DNA of 64,000 nt from Paenibacillus_Z mendelii (GCF_042433605.1 NZ_JBHLVF010000041.1), one strand, 5' to 3'; counted from the stretch's first letter, positions 50,828 to 60,100 are shown. Notes: generated by a model from the letters alone, not told the origin. A program made the numbers and translations.

Positions 50828-52255
50828 TCAGTTCGTGCCGATCAGCTGCTTACCTTCATTGATGAGCGTATTGATTTCTTCCGTCATTTTTTGGCCCGCT
50901 CCATCCACGGTATCCTTGCCGAAGTAAACCGGTGTGAAATGCTTATCGAATACGGCGTTGACGGCTTGATAAGTCAAGTATGGATTGTATTTCAGATACC
51001 CTTCACTGTACTTCAATTCATTCTGAACAAAATCATAATTCATCTTATTGAATGGCGTATCTTGAGGAAGCATGTTCATGAGCGTTTTGGTCGCCGGCAG
51101 CCCATATCCGGCTTTCGCGCGATCTTCAGCCGGCTTGCCGCCGAAGAACCATTCGAACACTTCCCATGCTTCTTTCGGATGCTTCGTTTTACTGGAGATG
51201 ATCGCACCCGTTCCCGAAGCTGACGGTGAGATCCGGGTTCCGCCCTCCATCATCGGCGCGGGCGATACGGCAAACTCGTCGATGCGGTCTTTCGTCAGCT
51301 GATTATCCTTCAAGAATCCGGAGAACCAGTAGCCGGCAATGATCATGGCCGCCTTATTATCCACGAACAACTGTCCGCCCCAATCCGTCTCCTGATGCAG
51401 CGGACTTGGTCCAACACCCGATTGCGCCGCATCTACCCAGAAGTTCAGCAGCTCTTTCATGACGGGAGTCGTCAAGTCAGAGCCTCCGAAATCTTCGCTG
51501 AACATGCTTGCTCCGCTCTGAATTAGCTGCAGGTTCAATAAATCCTGCTGTGCGGCAATGTTACCGTTATAATAGACCAAGCCATAACGCGTCACCTTCT
51601 CACCGTTCTTCTTGGTCAGCTTCTTCCCAAGCTCGATGAGCTCCTTCCAGGTCATCGCCTCCGTGCTGCTTGGCAGTGGGATGCCCGCTTCTTCGAACAT
51701 TTTCTTGTTGTAATAGATCGTGAAGTCCGGTGACCAGTCTTTCGGGTATCCGTATATCGCGCCTTGGCCATGCGTGCCGGTCGCTTTGTCGAAACGGAAT
51801 TGATTCACGATGGGCAAGAAATCGTTCTGCTTGAATACGGTGCTGGAATCAAAATACGTCGTTAAGTCGAGCGCCATATCCTTCAATACGTATCCCGGCA
51901 CCTCGGTTACGCCTGCCGCCCGGATAATATCCGGCGCATTGCCCGCCGCCATCATGGCCATCAGCTTATTGTAATCGGCCTCGACTCTTTCGATTTTAAT
52001 ATTGGTATGTGTTTTTTCGAATTCAGCAATCATTTCGGATGTCATTTCCGGCTCGTACATGGTCGATCGAATAACGACACGCTTTCCGCTCGGTTTGACA
52101 TCTTCACCCTTTTCTCCCCCATTGGACGAGTTATCCGTTTTGGATGAATTGTTTCCAGATGCGCCGTTATTGTTGCCGCCGCCGCATGCGCTGATCAGAA
52201 GCAGGCTGGATACGACGAGAACGGACAGCATTGTTGACCAAATCTTTTTTTTCAT
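50828..52255 (-). CDS. Sugar-binding lipoprotein of an ABC transporter (family 1 SBP)
   Basis: 475 residues from ATG 52255 (GGGGGATC before it); the frame is open 32 codons further up but unsupported. The lipobox ISAC gives Cys 24, then an Asn/Ser-rich linker. The rest is an extracellular solute-binding protein type 1: PEMTSEMIAEFEKTHTNIKI near residue 55, NAPDIIRAAG near 100, and the end near family size. It captures an oligosaccharide, presumably made by the two beta-helix enzymes, and hands it to the permeases. First gene of the seven-gene operon. Confidence 0.94.
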   Translation of the reverse strand: MKKKIWSTMLSVLVVSSLLLISACGGGNNNGASGNNSSKTDNSSNGGEKGEDVKPSGKRVVIRSTMYEPEMTSEMIAEFEKTHTNIKIERVEADYNKLMAMMAAGNAPDIIRAAGVTEVPGYVLKDMALDLTTYFDSSTVFKQNDFLPIVNQFRFDKATGTHGQGAIYGYPKDWSPDFTIYYNKKMFEEAGIPLPSSTEAMTWKELIELGKKLTKKNGEKVTRYGLVYYNGNIAAQQDLLNLQLIQSGASMFSEDFGGSDLTTPVMKELLNFWVDAAQSGVGPSPLHQETDWGGQLFVDNKAAMIIAGYWFSGFLKDNQLTKDRIDEFAVSPAPMMEGGTRISPSASGTGAIISSKTKHPKEAWEVFEWFFGGKPAEDRAKAGYGLPATKTLMNMLPQDTPFNKMNYDFVQNELKYSEGYLKYNPYLTYQAVNAVFDKHFTPVYFGKDTVDGAGQKMTEEINTLINEGKQLIGTN

Positions 52256-52300
52256 TTTGATCCCCCTATGTTTGTTTGCTAGATTAGTTCTTACATATGA

Positions 52301-52329
52301 AGTATAGATTTGATTGTTTATCTCAACAA
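52301..52329 (-). promoter_or_regulatory. Promoter of the glycan-utilisation operon
   Basis: On the minus strand TTGTTG (52324-52329) and TATACT (52301-52306) are 17 bases apart. The leader to ATG 52255 is about 40 nucleotides. Upstream ATTCC/GGAAT form a short dyad that may serve a regulator. Confidence 0.55.
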
Positions 52330-52419
52330 CGCGTATTCTTTTTCGATTCATTCCAATATTTTTAGGAATCGTGGTTTCTGATGTCCACTAACGGCGAGAT
52401 AGGTTATAAAGAGGATAAC

Positions 52420-52447
52420 AAATAAGCCAGCCAGAAATCTCTGGCTG
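52420..52447 (-). terminator. Hairpin upstream of the glycan operon
   Basis: CAGCCAGA and TCTGGCTG pair perfectly around four bases; on the minus strand GGCTTATTTG follows. It may stop transcripts coming from the metal operon at 52874. Confidence 0.6.
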
Positions 52448-52541
52448 ACCGGTTTACCCGACAATAAAGTTGTAAAGCTTACATGCGCAATATACAATAT
52501 TAGTTAATTAACCCTTTATTATGAATGTGAGGTGCACGTCA

Positions 52542-52808
52542 TTGGAGGAGAAAGAACGGTACATGATGGCGGTCATATCCGTCCTGATTTCCTTTTCATC
52601 CTTCTTTCTGTTCATGTACCCGATAGCCGGAATCGTACTTGCGGTATTCTCTGGAATCATCGGCCACAAGAGCCGTTTCACGGAGGTGGAGCGCCACATG
52701 TGGGTTGGCGGCAATCCGGGACGAGCAGGAAGGGATTTAGCGATTTGCAGCATTCTTTTTAATTTGTTTATGTTCTATGTGCTCAACGAGGTGAATCCTC
52801 TATCATGA
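52542..52808 (+). CDS. Small membrane protein resembling DUF4190 proteins
   Basis: 88 residues from TTG 52542, nine bases after GAGG; an ATG seven codons earlier has no ribosome site. Helix one covers about 10-35 (VLISFSSFFLFMYPIAGIVL), helix two about 65-82, with a GNPGRAGRDLAICSI block between, as in small DUF4190-type membrane proteins. Function unknown. It is the only plus-strand gene between the two large minus operons. Confidence 0.65.
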   Translation: MEEKERYMMAVISVLISFSSFFLFMYPIAGIVLAVFSGIIGHKSRFTEVERHMWVGGNPGRAGRDLAICSILFNLFMFYVLNEVNPLS

Positions 52809-52873
52809 ATACATCAGCGTGTATGCTCACCTGGAAACAGCATTATCACAGCCGATATTGATGAAGTTCACCA

Positions 52874-53062
52874 TTACGTCTTCTCCTCCGCTTCCTTCTT
52901 CCTCTCTTCCTCTACATTCATAAATTCTCTTGTTCCTCTACGAAACTCGGACAAGGTTGAGCCAATCGCTCTGCCCAGCTTCGGAAGCTTGGATGGCCCG
53001 AATAATAAGAGACCTGCCACGAGGATGAGCAGCAGTCCCGTTACGCCGATTCCATAAGGCAT
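52874..53062 (-). CDS. tatA: TatA-family twin-arginine translocase component
   Basis: 62 residues. One N-terminal helix (GVTGLLLILVAGLLLFGPSK), the FGPSKLPKLGRAIG hinge and an amphipathic helix ending in a charged tail are exactly TatA. GGAGGTG precedes ATG 53062. It follows the ZIP transporter by 25 bases, and the operon's first gene encodes a protein with a twin-arginine signal, so this TatA probably serves that oxidase. TatC is not in the window. Confidence 0.93.
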   Translation of the reverse strand: MPYGIGVTGLLLILVAGLLLFGPSKLPKLGRAIGSTLSEFRRGTREFMNVEEERKKEAEEKT

Positions 53063-53087
53063 CTTATCACCTCCTGTTCATTAGGAA

Positions 53088-54275
53088 TTAGAAGTTCACC
53101 AGCAATGCAGTCGCATACATCAACACGATACCTAAAGTCACGCCGCCCAGGTTCAACCAGCTGACCGCAGGCAGCTCGAATCGGCGGGCATCCCGCACAA
53201 TCATTTTACTGATGACAAAGATAACCTGTACAATTGCTCCGGCCCCAATACCGAAGAACAGTGCAGCCAACGTATCATTAAAGACGAATCCGCCGGTCCA
53301 TGTTCCTAAGATAGCAGGTGCTCCGGCTACGCATGCCAAACTGAGGAAGGTTTTCCACGTGGGACGATCCTTCAAGAGCGGCGCTGCTATGCCCACTCCC
53401 TCCGTCACATTGTGAAGCGTAAATCCAATAATAAGGAAAGTACCAAGTGAAGCTTCGCCTGCAGCGAAAGCAGCACCGATCGCCAATCCTTCGCCAAAGT
53501 TATGCAGTCCGATTCCGCCGGCGATTTTGTATGAGACCCGTTTGCCCCCAATCTCGGCGAGGCTGCCGGATGTACGCTTACCACTCTGGTCCATAGCCAT
53601 TAAGAAGAGAAAGCTGAGAATGGCTCCGAACCATACGAGTCCGGTTCCTTGAAATACACCCGGAGCCTCAGCTCCAAGCTCAAGTCCCTCCTGAATCGTA
53701 TCTACGGCTAGAAAGAATAGTAAACCCACTGTAAAAGCCAATATCGTTTGTATGCCCTTGGTAGTGTATCGGCGCATAAACGGAAACCATAACAAGCCAA
53801 GACCCACCGGTATAACGCCGACGTAGAAGCCGATCAAGGCATATTGGAGAAAACGATTCGCATCCGCCTCAGGCGTCTTCATCGCAGCCGCTACTTCTCC
53901 GGAGAATAGCAATCCGTTCGTCGTAATCAAACGAATTTCATGCGGATCTCCTTCAACCCAAGGGTAAGGAATGTAAATGGTTGCTAGCTCGAATCGCTGC
54001 AGGGTTGGGCCGGGATCAAATTCGGCGTTCCAGAATGCATCATCCACAACAACCTGGGCAATCTCGACCTCCTTCGGTCCAGAGTTTAGAACGGTAACCT
54101 GAAATCCATCATCCTGTAGAACAATCCGTTCAATATTGAGAACCTCGATCGGAGCAGCCTGTTGATCTTTAACACCCGTTCCCACATTCGAAATGAGCAG
54201 AATGACAACGGCCAGAAGCAGCAGCGGAGCTATGCCCCACAGCCATACCATTCTCTTGTTCGGTTTCGGATTCAT
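53088..54275 (-). CDS. ZIP-family divalent metal transporter with extra extracytoplasmic domain
   Basis: 395 residues. A first helix (about 9-29) is followed by about 115 residues of beta-rich soluble domain, then the eight-helix ZIP core from about residue 145. The metal site is HNFGEGLAIG and HNVTEGVGIAAP near residues 265 and 290. Most bacterial ZIPs are about 250-300 residues without the N-terminal domain. ATG 54275 follows GAGGAGG. It lies 15 bases after the multicopper oxidase. It would import iron, zinc or manganese, possibly the metal handled by the oxidase. Confidence 0.88.
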   Translation of the reverse strand: MNPKPNKRMVWLWGIAPLLLLAVVILLISNVGTGVKDQQAAPIEVLNIERIVLQDDGFQVTVLNSGPKEVEIAQVVVDDAFWNAEFDPGPTLQRFELATIYIPYPWVEGDPHEIRLITTNGLLFSGEVAAAMKTPEADANRFLQYALIGFYVGVIPVGLGLLWFPFMRRYTTKGIQTILAFTVGLLFFLAVDTIQEGLELGAEAPGVFQGTGLVWFGAILSFLFLMAMDQSGKRTSGSLAEIGGKRVSYKIAGGIGLHNFGEGLAIGAAFAAGEASLGTFLIIGFTLHNVTEGVGIAAPLLKDRPTWKTFLSLACVAGAPAILGTWTGGFVFNDTLAALFFGIGAGAIVQVIFVISKMIVRDARRFELPAVSWLNLGGVTLGIVLMYATALLVNF

Positions 54276-54290
54276 GCAGTTTCCTCCTCT

Positions 54291-55331
54291 CTACTCCGCT
54301 ACAAAGAAGCCCATCCAGCCGAGCTCGGTAAATTCACTCTGATGCGCATGGAACATGTATCTTCCAGGGGCCGGGAACACCATTTCGACAATTCCCCGTT
54401 CCCCTTGGCACTGCATAATAGTATCCGTGAAATAGGGGCGTGCCTGAGGATCCGCACCTGTCGCATAATAGTTGAAGAAGTTCGCGTGCAAATGAAACGA
54501 GTTGAGCAAATCAAATTCAGTCATATTGCTAATATAAACACGTATAAGCTCTCCCGCTTTGACCTTGATCGGCCGTGACATATAAGCGAATGCGAAGCCG
54601 TTGACCGTATATATTTCGTTCTCCCCGTCTAAATCCAGATCAAAGCCGTTCATGACCATACTGAATTCCTTGGCTGGTTTGCGGGGAATCTTCGGATCGA
54701 TGATAAAGTTGCCGTACAGCCCCTTATGAATGTGCCTGGTGAAGGGTTGGACGTGGCAATGATAGACCTGCATCCCCGCTGGCTTAGCTTCGAATTCGTA
54801 GATGAACGTTTCTCCCGGTGCAACGGGCTCCAAGCCGTCCATATCCGTTGGATGAATGCCGTGAAAATGAATCGAATGCGGATGGGCCGAACCATTGCGG
54901 AATGTGACACGAACGATGTCGCCTTCCGTACATCGCAGCGTCGGTCCCGGTATTGTACCGTTGAACGCCCAACCTGGAAACCTGATGCCTTTGGCAATTT
55001 CGAGTTCCCAATCGGCGGCGATCATGTCATAATCCCGCACTGTTCTCCCGTCCGCCCGCATACTTGCCTTCCCGTAATCGAACTGAGTTAATGCCTTCAC
55101 AGCACTCTCCAGCCCTTCCGATGAATCCGTTCCAGGATCATACCCATGTGTCATACTGTGCTGCCGCATGTTCTTCAGTTTATCGTGCATGTCATGGCTG
55201 GGCTCCGATTGTGAGGATTTAGTAAATGCGGAAACGGGATTGACCAGCGTACTTCCAAGCACCCCCAAGAAACCCGCTGCTCCAACCTTTAATATATGGC
55301 GTCTGGATATTTTCTGCTTCGGATCTAACAA
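54291..55331 (-). CDS. Tat-exported two-domain multicopper oxidase
   Basis: 346 residues. The signal ISRRHILKVGAAGFLG at residues 8-23 has a twin-arginine motif. Copper ligands appear as HSIHFHG near residue 155, YHCHVQPFTRHIH near 195, FHLHANFF near 280 and FHAHQSEF near 330, the four His motifs of a two-domain (small laccase type) oxidase. The enzyme would fold in the cytoplasm, be exported by Tat and oxidise a metal ion or phenol at the surface. It is the first gene of the operon with the ZIP transporter and TatA. The upstream region is short on recognisable promoters. Confidence 0.9.
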   Translation of the reverse strand: MLDPKQKISRRHILKVGAAGFLGVLGSTLVNPVSAFTKSSQSEPSHDMHDKLKNMRQHSMTHGYDPGTDSSEGLESAVKALTQFDYGKASMRADGRTVRDYDMIAADWELEIAKGIRFPGWAFNGTIPGPTLRCTEGDIVRVTFRNGSAHPHSIHFHGIHPTDMDGLEPVAPGETFIYEFEAKPAGMQVYHCHVQPFTRHIHKGLYGNFIIDPKIPRKPAKEFSMVMNGFDLDLDGENEIYTVNGFAFAYMSRPIKVKAGELIRVYISNMTEFDLLNSFHLHANFFNYYATGADPQARPYFTDTIMQCQGERGIVEMVFPAPGRYMFHAHQSEFTELGWMGFFVAE

Positions 55332-55540
55332 ATGAAAGCCTCCTTTGTTTTTGAATGCAGGAAAATAAGTTTACCTAAGGCAATTTTGTGGACAAAAAAA
55401 TATTATTTTCACTTCTGACAAAATGTTTCTCGAAGGAAACTTGAATTAAACTAACTATATGACACCTACCCTTCGTTGTAAACCATTTATTTCCATTGGT
55501 TGTCCTTGCCGGATACATCACACCTAACATGTACACAAGA

Positions 55541-55573
55541 AAAGAGGAGCTGCAATCCAAACTGCTGCTCCCC
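55541..55573 (-). terminator. Terminator of the DUF2512 gene
   Basis: On the minus strand GGAGCAGCAG and TGCAGCTCC pair imperfectly around TTTGGAT and are followed by TCTTTTC. It is seven bases after the 55580 stop. Confidence 0.65.
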
Positions 55574-55579
55574 TTCGTA

Positions 55580-55927
55580 TTAAGACTGATGTGCTTTCCC
55601 TAAATCATCTTGAAAAATATAGCGGTGCATGAAAAACTCCCCTACCGCGACCACGACCGAAATCAGCAGGATTTCCCCATTCGACAATCCCCAAGCGAAC
55701 CATACTTCGGCCACATACAAGTATAGCAGCGTTAATAACCCGTCCGTTAATGTGGCGGCTGTATTGTTATACTGTCTGAGTATGAGCTGATCGCCGATGA
55801 TGTACGAGATAAGCGTCAACAAAGCAGAAGCGATAAACGCCGTCCAGACTGAAATTCCCGTAAAATATTGAAGCATGAAAATCATAATGAGACTGTTTAA
55901 CACCCATTTCAAAAGGTATTTAAACAT
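55580..55927 (-). CDS. DUF2512 (YndM) family membrane protein
   Basis: 115 residues with four predicted helices (FKYLLKWVLNSLIMIFML at the start). The pattern YIIGDQLILRQYNNTAATL near residue 42 and the end GEFFMHRYIF are the landmarks of DUF2512, a Bacillota membrane family of unknown role, often found in spore formers. Own terminator, no partner. Confidence 0.88.
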   Translation of the reverse strand: MFKYLLKWVLNSLIMIFMLQYFTGISVWTAFIASALLTLISYIIGDQLILRQYNNTAATLTDGLLTLLYLYVAEVWFAWGLSNGEILLISVVVAVGEFFMHRYIFQDDLGKAHQS

Positions 55928-56040
55928 GTGTCACCCGCTCCTTATTCAATTATTTTACGGTTATTGTTTCCTCCCAGTCCAAATTTTACACACACATCAA
56001 CGGGGTATGACGGCGTTCTGATCCTGATGTGCCTTATGAG

Positions 56041-56319
56041 TCACTTCAACCCTTTGAAGATCTCTATAAAACCCGAGGGATCTTCTTTGACGGTGTACGA
56101 ATACACGCCACGATTCGTATGCAAATATAAAATCCCGTCTTGACCGCCCATCCTTCGATACGACAGATCGAAGACCTGCTCGATTCCAAACACCCGAAAG
56201 CGGGTAACGATTTTATCCGGGTATAAATACATCTCGCGGTCCTGTAAGACCGTTCTTTGTTCATTGAAGATGATTTCCCTATGTACCTTGTAGTAGGGCT
56301 GCACGGCAATCCAACTCAT
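56041..56319 (-). CDS. Small PH-like domain protein of unknown function
   Basis: 92 residues from ATG 56319, preceded by GGGGGG; the frame is open 13 codons further up without support. It begins MSWIAVQPYYKVHREIIFNE and alternates short beta strands (TVLQDREMYLYPDKIVTRFR), ending in an amphipathic helix (GFIEIFKGL). This looks like a bacterial PH-like beta-barrel, but I cannot name the family. No signal peptide. Confidence 0.55.
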   Translation of the reverse strand: MSWIAVQPYYKVHREIIFNEQRTVLQDREMYLYPDKIVTRFRVFGIEQVFDLSYRRMGGQDGILYLHTNRGVYSYTVKEDPSGFIEIFKGLK

Positions 56320-56557
56320 TATATCCCCCCTGCTGATCATCATGTCCATATGAAACAATCATGTATTCACACTCATCCAGTCGCTCTCACGTTATGCAGC
56401 CGCATTCATTCCGTTCTATCTAGAGTAACAATAGCAAGGGACAACATCAATTCGTATCATTAATATTTAATCTCATAAACTATATATCAGCAGCAAGCCC
56501 CCATTACCTTAGAAGGGTATTGAGGACTTCTGCTTCTGCTTACATCACTCAAACTGC

Positions 56558-57571
56558 CTACCGATCACTAAGCGGCGGTTCACTCTCCAGCCAGTTCCAC
56601 TCATTGTTTACCACAAAACGACTTACAGCCTTGTCCTCAGGAAGACCCCAATCGTAGAAGGAAGTAATACAGTCGACAAAGGCGCGGATCGTTTCCCCGG
56701 TTGGGGTGGCGAGCATCGCATTCATGAGGGCCAGGTAGCCCTCTGGTTTCTCCGGGGCTCCTTGAAGCACATGCATGAATGATTTATGACATGGGAACAG
56801 AATCCGATTATAAGCAAGAATCAGTCTGCCGCCGAACAGGGCGACCTGACTCACCGCGTGAGAGAGCAAATAACTGTTATTTAACGCCAAAGCACGTTCT
56901 GAGAAATAGCCGCCATACAAAGCCACTTGGGCATAGAAGTCTGCAAAATTTCGAATTCGATTGTGTTCCGGATACACCGCAATCCTGCTTACTACCTCGC
57001 TAAGTTCAGGTATACGGGAGAACGCGACGATTGCCCCATCGAAGGATGCGCGCGTCGGCTCGCTTCCCCGATCGGCAGCCGCTTGAACAAAATCGTAGTT
57101 GATGATTTTACCGTCATAATAACCGCCTTCATAATTACAGCCCTCTGTCGCATAGTAAAATAAATCATCCTGCTGCTTACGCATCTGAAACACTTCATCC
57201 GTTACGACCAGATAGCAATCCACGTCGGAATCCTCACGCGCAATTCCTTTCGCGACTGAGCCCGCAATGATAACGGCCAGATAATCGGGATTTTCTTGAA
57301 AGCGTTCAACCAAGTTGTCTATCGCTTCCTTATGATGCGCTCTTAAGCCGCTGACTTGTAGGGGTTCGTTCAAAGCAACTCCACAACCTTTCAACAATAG
57401 GAATGAATCGTTTCTTATGACCGTTGCGATCCTCTTTATCATGGCATATTTCTCTACCCTATAAAAGCCGACTCTTCCTTTTTTCAATAGGACATTAAAA
57501 AAAACCGCGGGATCGCGGATTTCATAGCATGCTAATGCTGTCATCTTATCAATGAGGTTACGATTCATCAA
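56558..57571 (-). CDS. Nucleotidyltransferase domain protein
   Basis: 337 residues. The pol-beta-type motif VIIAGSVAKGIAREDSDVDC near residue 100 has the GS-x10-DxD pattern that binds metal and nucleotide. A helical C-terminal part follows. The N-terminal 70 residues are not typical, and the ribosome site before ATG 57571 is unclear, so an internal start (near 57440) is possible. It begins six bases after the AraC stop, so both are likely one transcript. Members modify aminoglycosides or act as toxins; no function is claimed. Confidence 0.82.
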   Translation of the reverse strand: MMNRNLIDKMTALACYEIRDPAVFFNVLLKKGRVGFYRVEKYAMIKRIATVIRNDSFLLLKGCGVALNEPLQVSGLRAHHKEAIDNLVERFQENPDYLAVIIAGSVAKGIAREDSDVDCYLVVTDEVFQMRKQQDDLFYYATEGCNYEGGYYDGKIINYDFVQAAADRGSEPTRASFDGAIVAFSRIPELSEVVSRIAVYPEHNRIRNFADFYAQVALYGGYFSERALALNNSYLLSHAVSQVALFGGRLILAYNRILFPCHKSFMHVLQGAPEKPEGYLALMNAMLATPTGETIRAFVDCITSFYDWGLPEDKAVSRFVVNNEWNWLESEPPLSDR

Positions 57572-57577
57572 CGAAAG

Positions 57578-58495
57578 CTATCGCAGTGTTAGACGGCTTG
57601 ACTGTTGATGAATCTGCCGGAACACGCGAGGGGTCATCTTATACTTGCTCTTGAACATCGTATAAAAGAAGCTGAGATCTGAAAACCCGCATTCCAACGC
57701 GATTTGGGAGATGGCCATCTCATCTTGTTTGAGCATGTCCGCAGCAGCCTCCAGTCGAATACGGTTGCGAAACTCTATTAACGTCTCCCCTGTCCGTTCT
57801 TTGAATTCTTGGGAGAAGGCAGTCGGACTCCTATCGCTGATTCTGCTGGCATAGCTCAAGGTGAACGGCACCGTATAATTATGCTGAATCAGACCGATTA
57901 CCCAATCTAGACGATCCACACCGGCTGGCGGCTGGCCATGGTTAGAAATTAAGGTCTGGTTAGCCGAGCATTCCGCCAGAATCAGCATCCACTGCCATAA
58001 GACGATCTTGATCCGTGCACGATTCATCGTCAACTCCCGGCAATGATCGGAGGCATCTCTTAATTGATTTTCTAAGCCCGATAGTATAGCCATAGACATA
58101 TTCTGCTTGCGCCTCGGCCAGGATCGCGTCCAATCGGTCCAATAGGACCTGTCCAACGTTTCAAGATCTAAGGCCGACAGCGTGCTAAAGCAGGTCAGCA
58201 GCTCCTGACGATAGAAATTGACATCGATGAGAATGTTGTAGTGGTACAGAAACTGGTTGGCTTTCGTCCGGAAGGAATGCCATTCCCCAGGCCACACGAT
58301 TAAGGAATCCCCTGGTCTCAGCTCCAGAACTCCTCCTTCTCCTTCATGGAAGGCTTGCCCGTCTATGACCACAATGCCTTCTATAAAATCATGCTTATGC
58401 GGCTCGACATGATCGCCTGCTTCTAAGTAATAAGGATGAATGGAAATGGGATACTTTGGATCCGAGGCAAATGATTTCATTTTATACGTATCCAC
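57578..58495 (-). CDS. AraC family regulator with cupin sensor domain
   Basis: 305 residues. The N-terminal cupin (YYLEAGDHVEPHKHDFIEGI) covers residues 1-100, followed by a linker and two helix-turn-helix motifs (SYASRISDRSPTAFSQEFKE and ISQIALECGFSDLSFFYTMF) in the last 100 residues. It is divergent from the secreted 474-residue protein gene, and co-directional with the nucleotidyltransferase. It likely controls the divergent gene in response to a sugar. The cre-like site at 58560 suggests additional catabolite control. Confidence 0.92.
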   Translation of the reverse strand: MDTYKMKSFASDPKYPISIHPYYLEAGDHVEPHKHDFIEGIVVIDGQAFHEGEGGVLELRPGDSLIVWPGEWHSFRTKANQFLYHYNILIDVNFYRQELLTCFSTLSALDLETLDRSYWTDWTRSWPRRKQNMSMAILSGLENQLRDASDHCRELTMNRARIKIVLWQWMLILAECSANQTLISNHGQPPAGVDRLDWVIGLIQHNYTVPFTLSYASRISDRSPTAFSQEFKERTGETLIEFRNRIRLEAAADMLKQDEMAISQIALECGFSDLSFFYTMFKSKYKMTPRVFRQIHQQSSRLTLR

Positions 58496-58559
58496 ATTAA
58501 CAACCTCCCGTTGTCCCCAACGAATTCGTTAATATCACATGGATGTAAGAATCTCCAAG

Positions 58560-58574
58560 AAGTAAGCGCTACCA
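58560..58574. promoter_or_regulatory. cre-like catabolite control site
   Basis: AAGTAAGCGCTACCA matches the CcpA consensus WTGNAANCGNWNNCW in all but one fixed base. It lies in the 148-base gap between the AraC and secreted protein genes, 70 bases before the latter's start. Repression by glucose is a reasonable inference. Confidence 0.4.
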
Positions 58575-58643
58575 TAATATTACTTTAAACGTGTACGTGA
58601 AGAAAAACAAGAAGCATTTCATCTCAATGGAGGAGGCTTAGTA

Positions 58644-60068
58644 ATGAGAAGAAGTTGGAAAATGGCGCTTGGCGTAAGTTTGTGTACGGGGGTGCTGTTA
58701 GCGGGATCGCAGGGCTTAACCTCAACATCGGCCGATGGCACGCTGATCAGCAACAACATTCGCAGTCAACAGACGGATCTGAATTTACTGTGGGAAGTAC
58801 AGGCAAGCAGCACGAACAAAATGACGACTTCGAGTTCTGCAGAAGCGGCACTGTTTCCGATGGTTGGGCAGGTTGCCTATGTGCCGAAGAGTTCAGCGAC
58901 AGGCCGCAGCCCTCTCTATCGTCTGTATAACGGCTCGAGCGATCACATGGTTTCATTGACGGCCGGCGAAGGCGGTTATACGACTGAGGCCACGATTGGA
59001 TACCCTTGGAACGCTGCAACGAAGCCAGCGGGAACGACGGCTATGTTCCGCGGACTCAACTCCTCTGGCGACCACGCACTGATGTCCGATCATCAGCAGT
59101 ACTCGGGCTATTCCGTCGAAGGCTTGGGCAATGCTTATTCGTACCCCCGGTTTGGCAGCCAAGTTCCGTTGTTGACGCTGACCGGTTCCGCAATGACAGT
59201 GAAGTCCAATCTTGCAGCAGGCGGCGTGATCTGGGAGCTGTGGTGGAATGGCAAGCAGATGATCGACAACTATGATTACGGACGTGAAATCCAAGCTTCG
59301 ATGAGCTTCCAAGACTCCAATGCCCTTCCGACCGAAGGCGGCGATTTCGTCTCGAATTCCAATAAGAATTATATGCATGGCTCGCCGATCGCATCATCCG
59401 GCAATACCATCACGACGACCTCCAAGAAACAAAGCACGCGTGCCGTCCCTTTAGAGTGGAACTATACGTCGTTTAATGGCGGATTGGCCGATGTCCCGGT
59501 CATCTACAAAGACTGGAAGCTAGGTAAAGACATAACCCTTGACGATCAGGGCATGGATCTTGGCACCGGGTTTAATAATTTACGTGCACAGATCATGCGC
59601 TACGATACCGTTCTGGATATTCCACAGACGTTATACGGATCTAATATTGAGATTCCTACCGCTTATCTGAGCAATGATCTCCGGCGCGGCTTCACGTTCG
59701 ACGCTACTCAATCTGATATTAATGCAGGTTTATCGGAGAAGACCGTCAGCGATTATACGCAGCTGGATTCCCAGACCTACCATTTGCAATACAGCGTTGA
59801 TGCCGGAGGCGTAATCTATGCAACCGATAATTTGCAGTATGCCCTTGGCATCTACGGCTCTCAGCCGAGTATAGGCGGGTCGGCCACATACTTCACGTTA
59901 TGGAAATTCGGCAGCTTTAGCAGCCCGTTCGTCACCAAATGGTCTGCCGGCAATGGATGGTCCACGTTTAATGCAGGCGAAAACCGTTTCACGACGTATG
60001 TCATTGCAGGTACGCTGGACGATGTCCGCACTGCGATGAGACGTATGTATATGATGGGCTACCGTTAA
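58644..60068 (+). CDS. Secreted protein of unknown function with DUF5648-like repeats
   Basis: 474 residues, ATG 58644 after GGAGGAGG. The signal peptide covers about 1-31 (MALGVSLCTGVLLAGSQG, then AxA-like TSADG). Around residues 90-170 two units (SPLYRLYNGSSDHMVSL and GTTAMFRGLNSSGDHALM, each ending in a GY-E-LG block) resemble DUF5648 repeats of sugar-binding exoproteins. The rest is beta-rich and unlike any family I recognise. It is divergent from an AraC gene and followed by a strong terminator, so it is a single regulated exoprotein, probably acting on or binding a polysaccharide. Confidence 0.78.
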   Translation: MRRSWKMALGVSLCTGVLLAGSQGLTSTSADGTLISNNIRSQQTDLNLLWEVQASSTNKMTTSSSAEAALFPMVGQVAYVPKSSATGRSPLYRLYNGSSDHMVSLTAGEGGYTTEATIGYPWNAATKPAGTTAMFRGLNSSGDHALMSDHQQYSGYSVEGLGNAYSYPRFGSQVPLLTLTGSAMTVKSNLAAGGVIWELWWNGKQMIDNYDYGREIQASMSFQDSNALPTEGGDFVSNSNKNYMHGSPIASSGNTITTTSKKQSTRAVPLEWNYTSFNGGLADVPVIYKDWKLGKDITLDDQGMDLGTGFNNLRAQIMRYDTVLDIPQTLYGSNIEIPTAYLSNDLRRGFTFDATQSDINAGLSEKTVSDYTQLDSQTYHLQYSVDAGGVIYATDNLQYALGIYGSQPSIGGSATYFTLWKFGSFSSPFVTKWSAGNGWSTFNAGENRFTTYVIAGTLDDVRTAMRRMYMMGYR

Positions 60069-60100
60069 GACCGGTCTGCATTCACCGTCTAACAAAGGAG

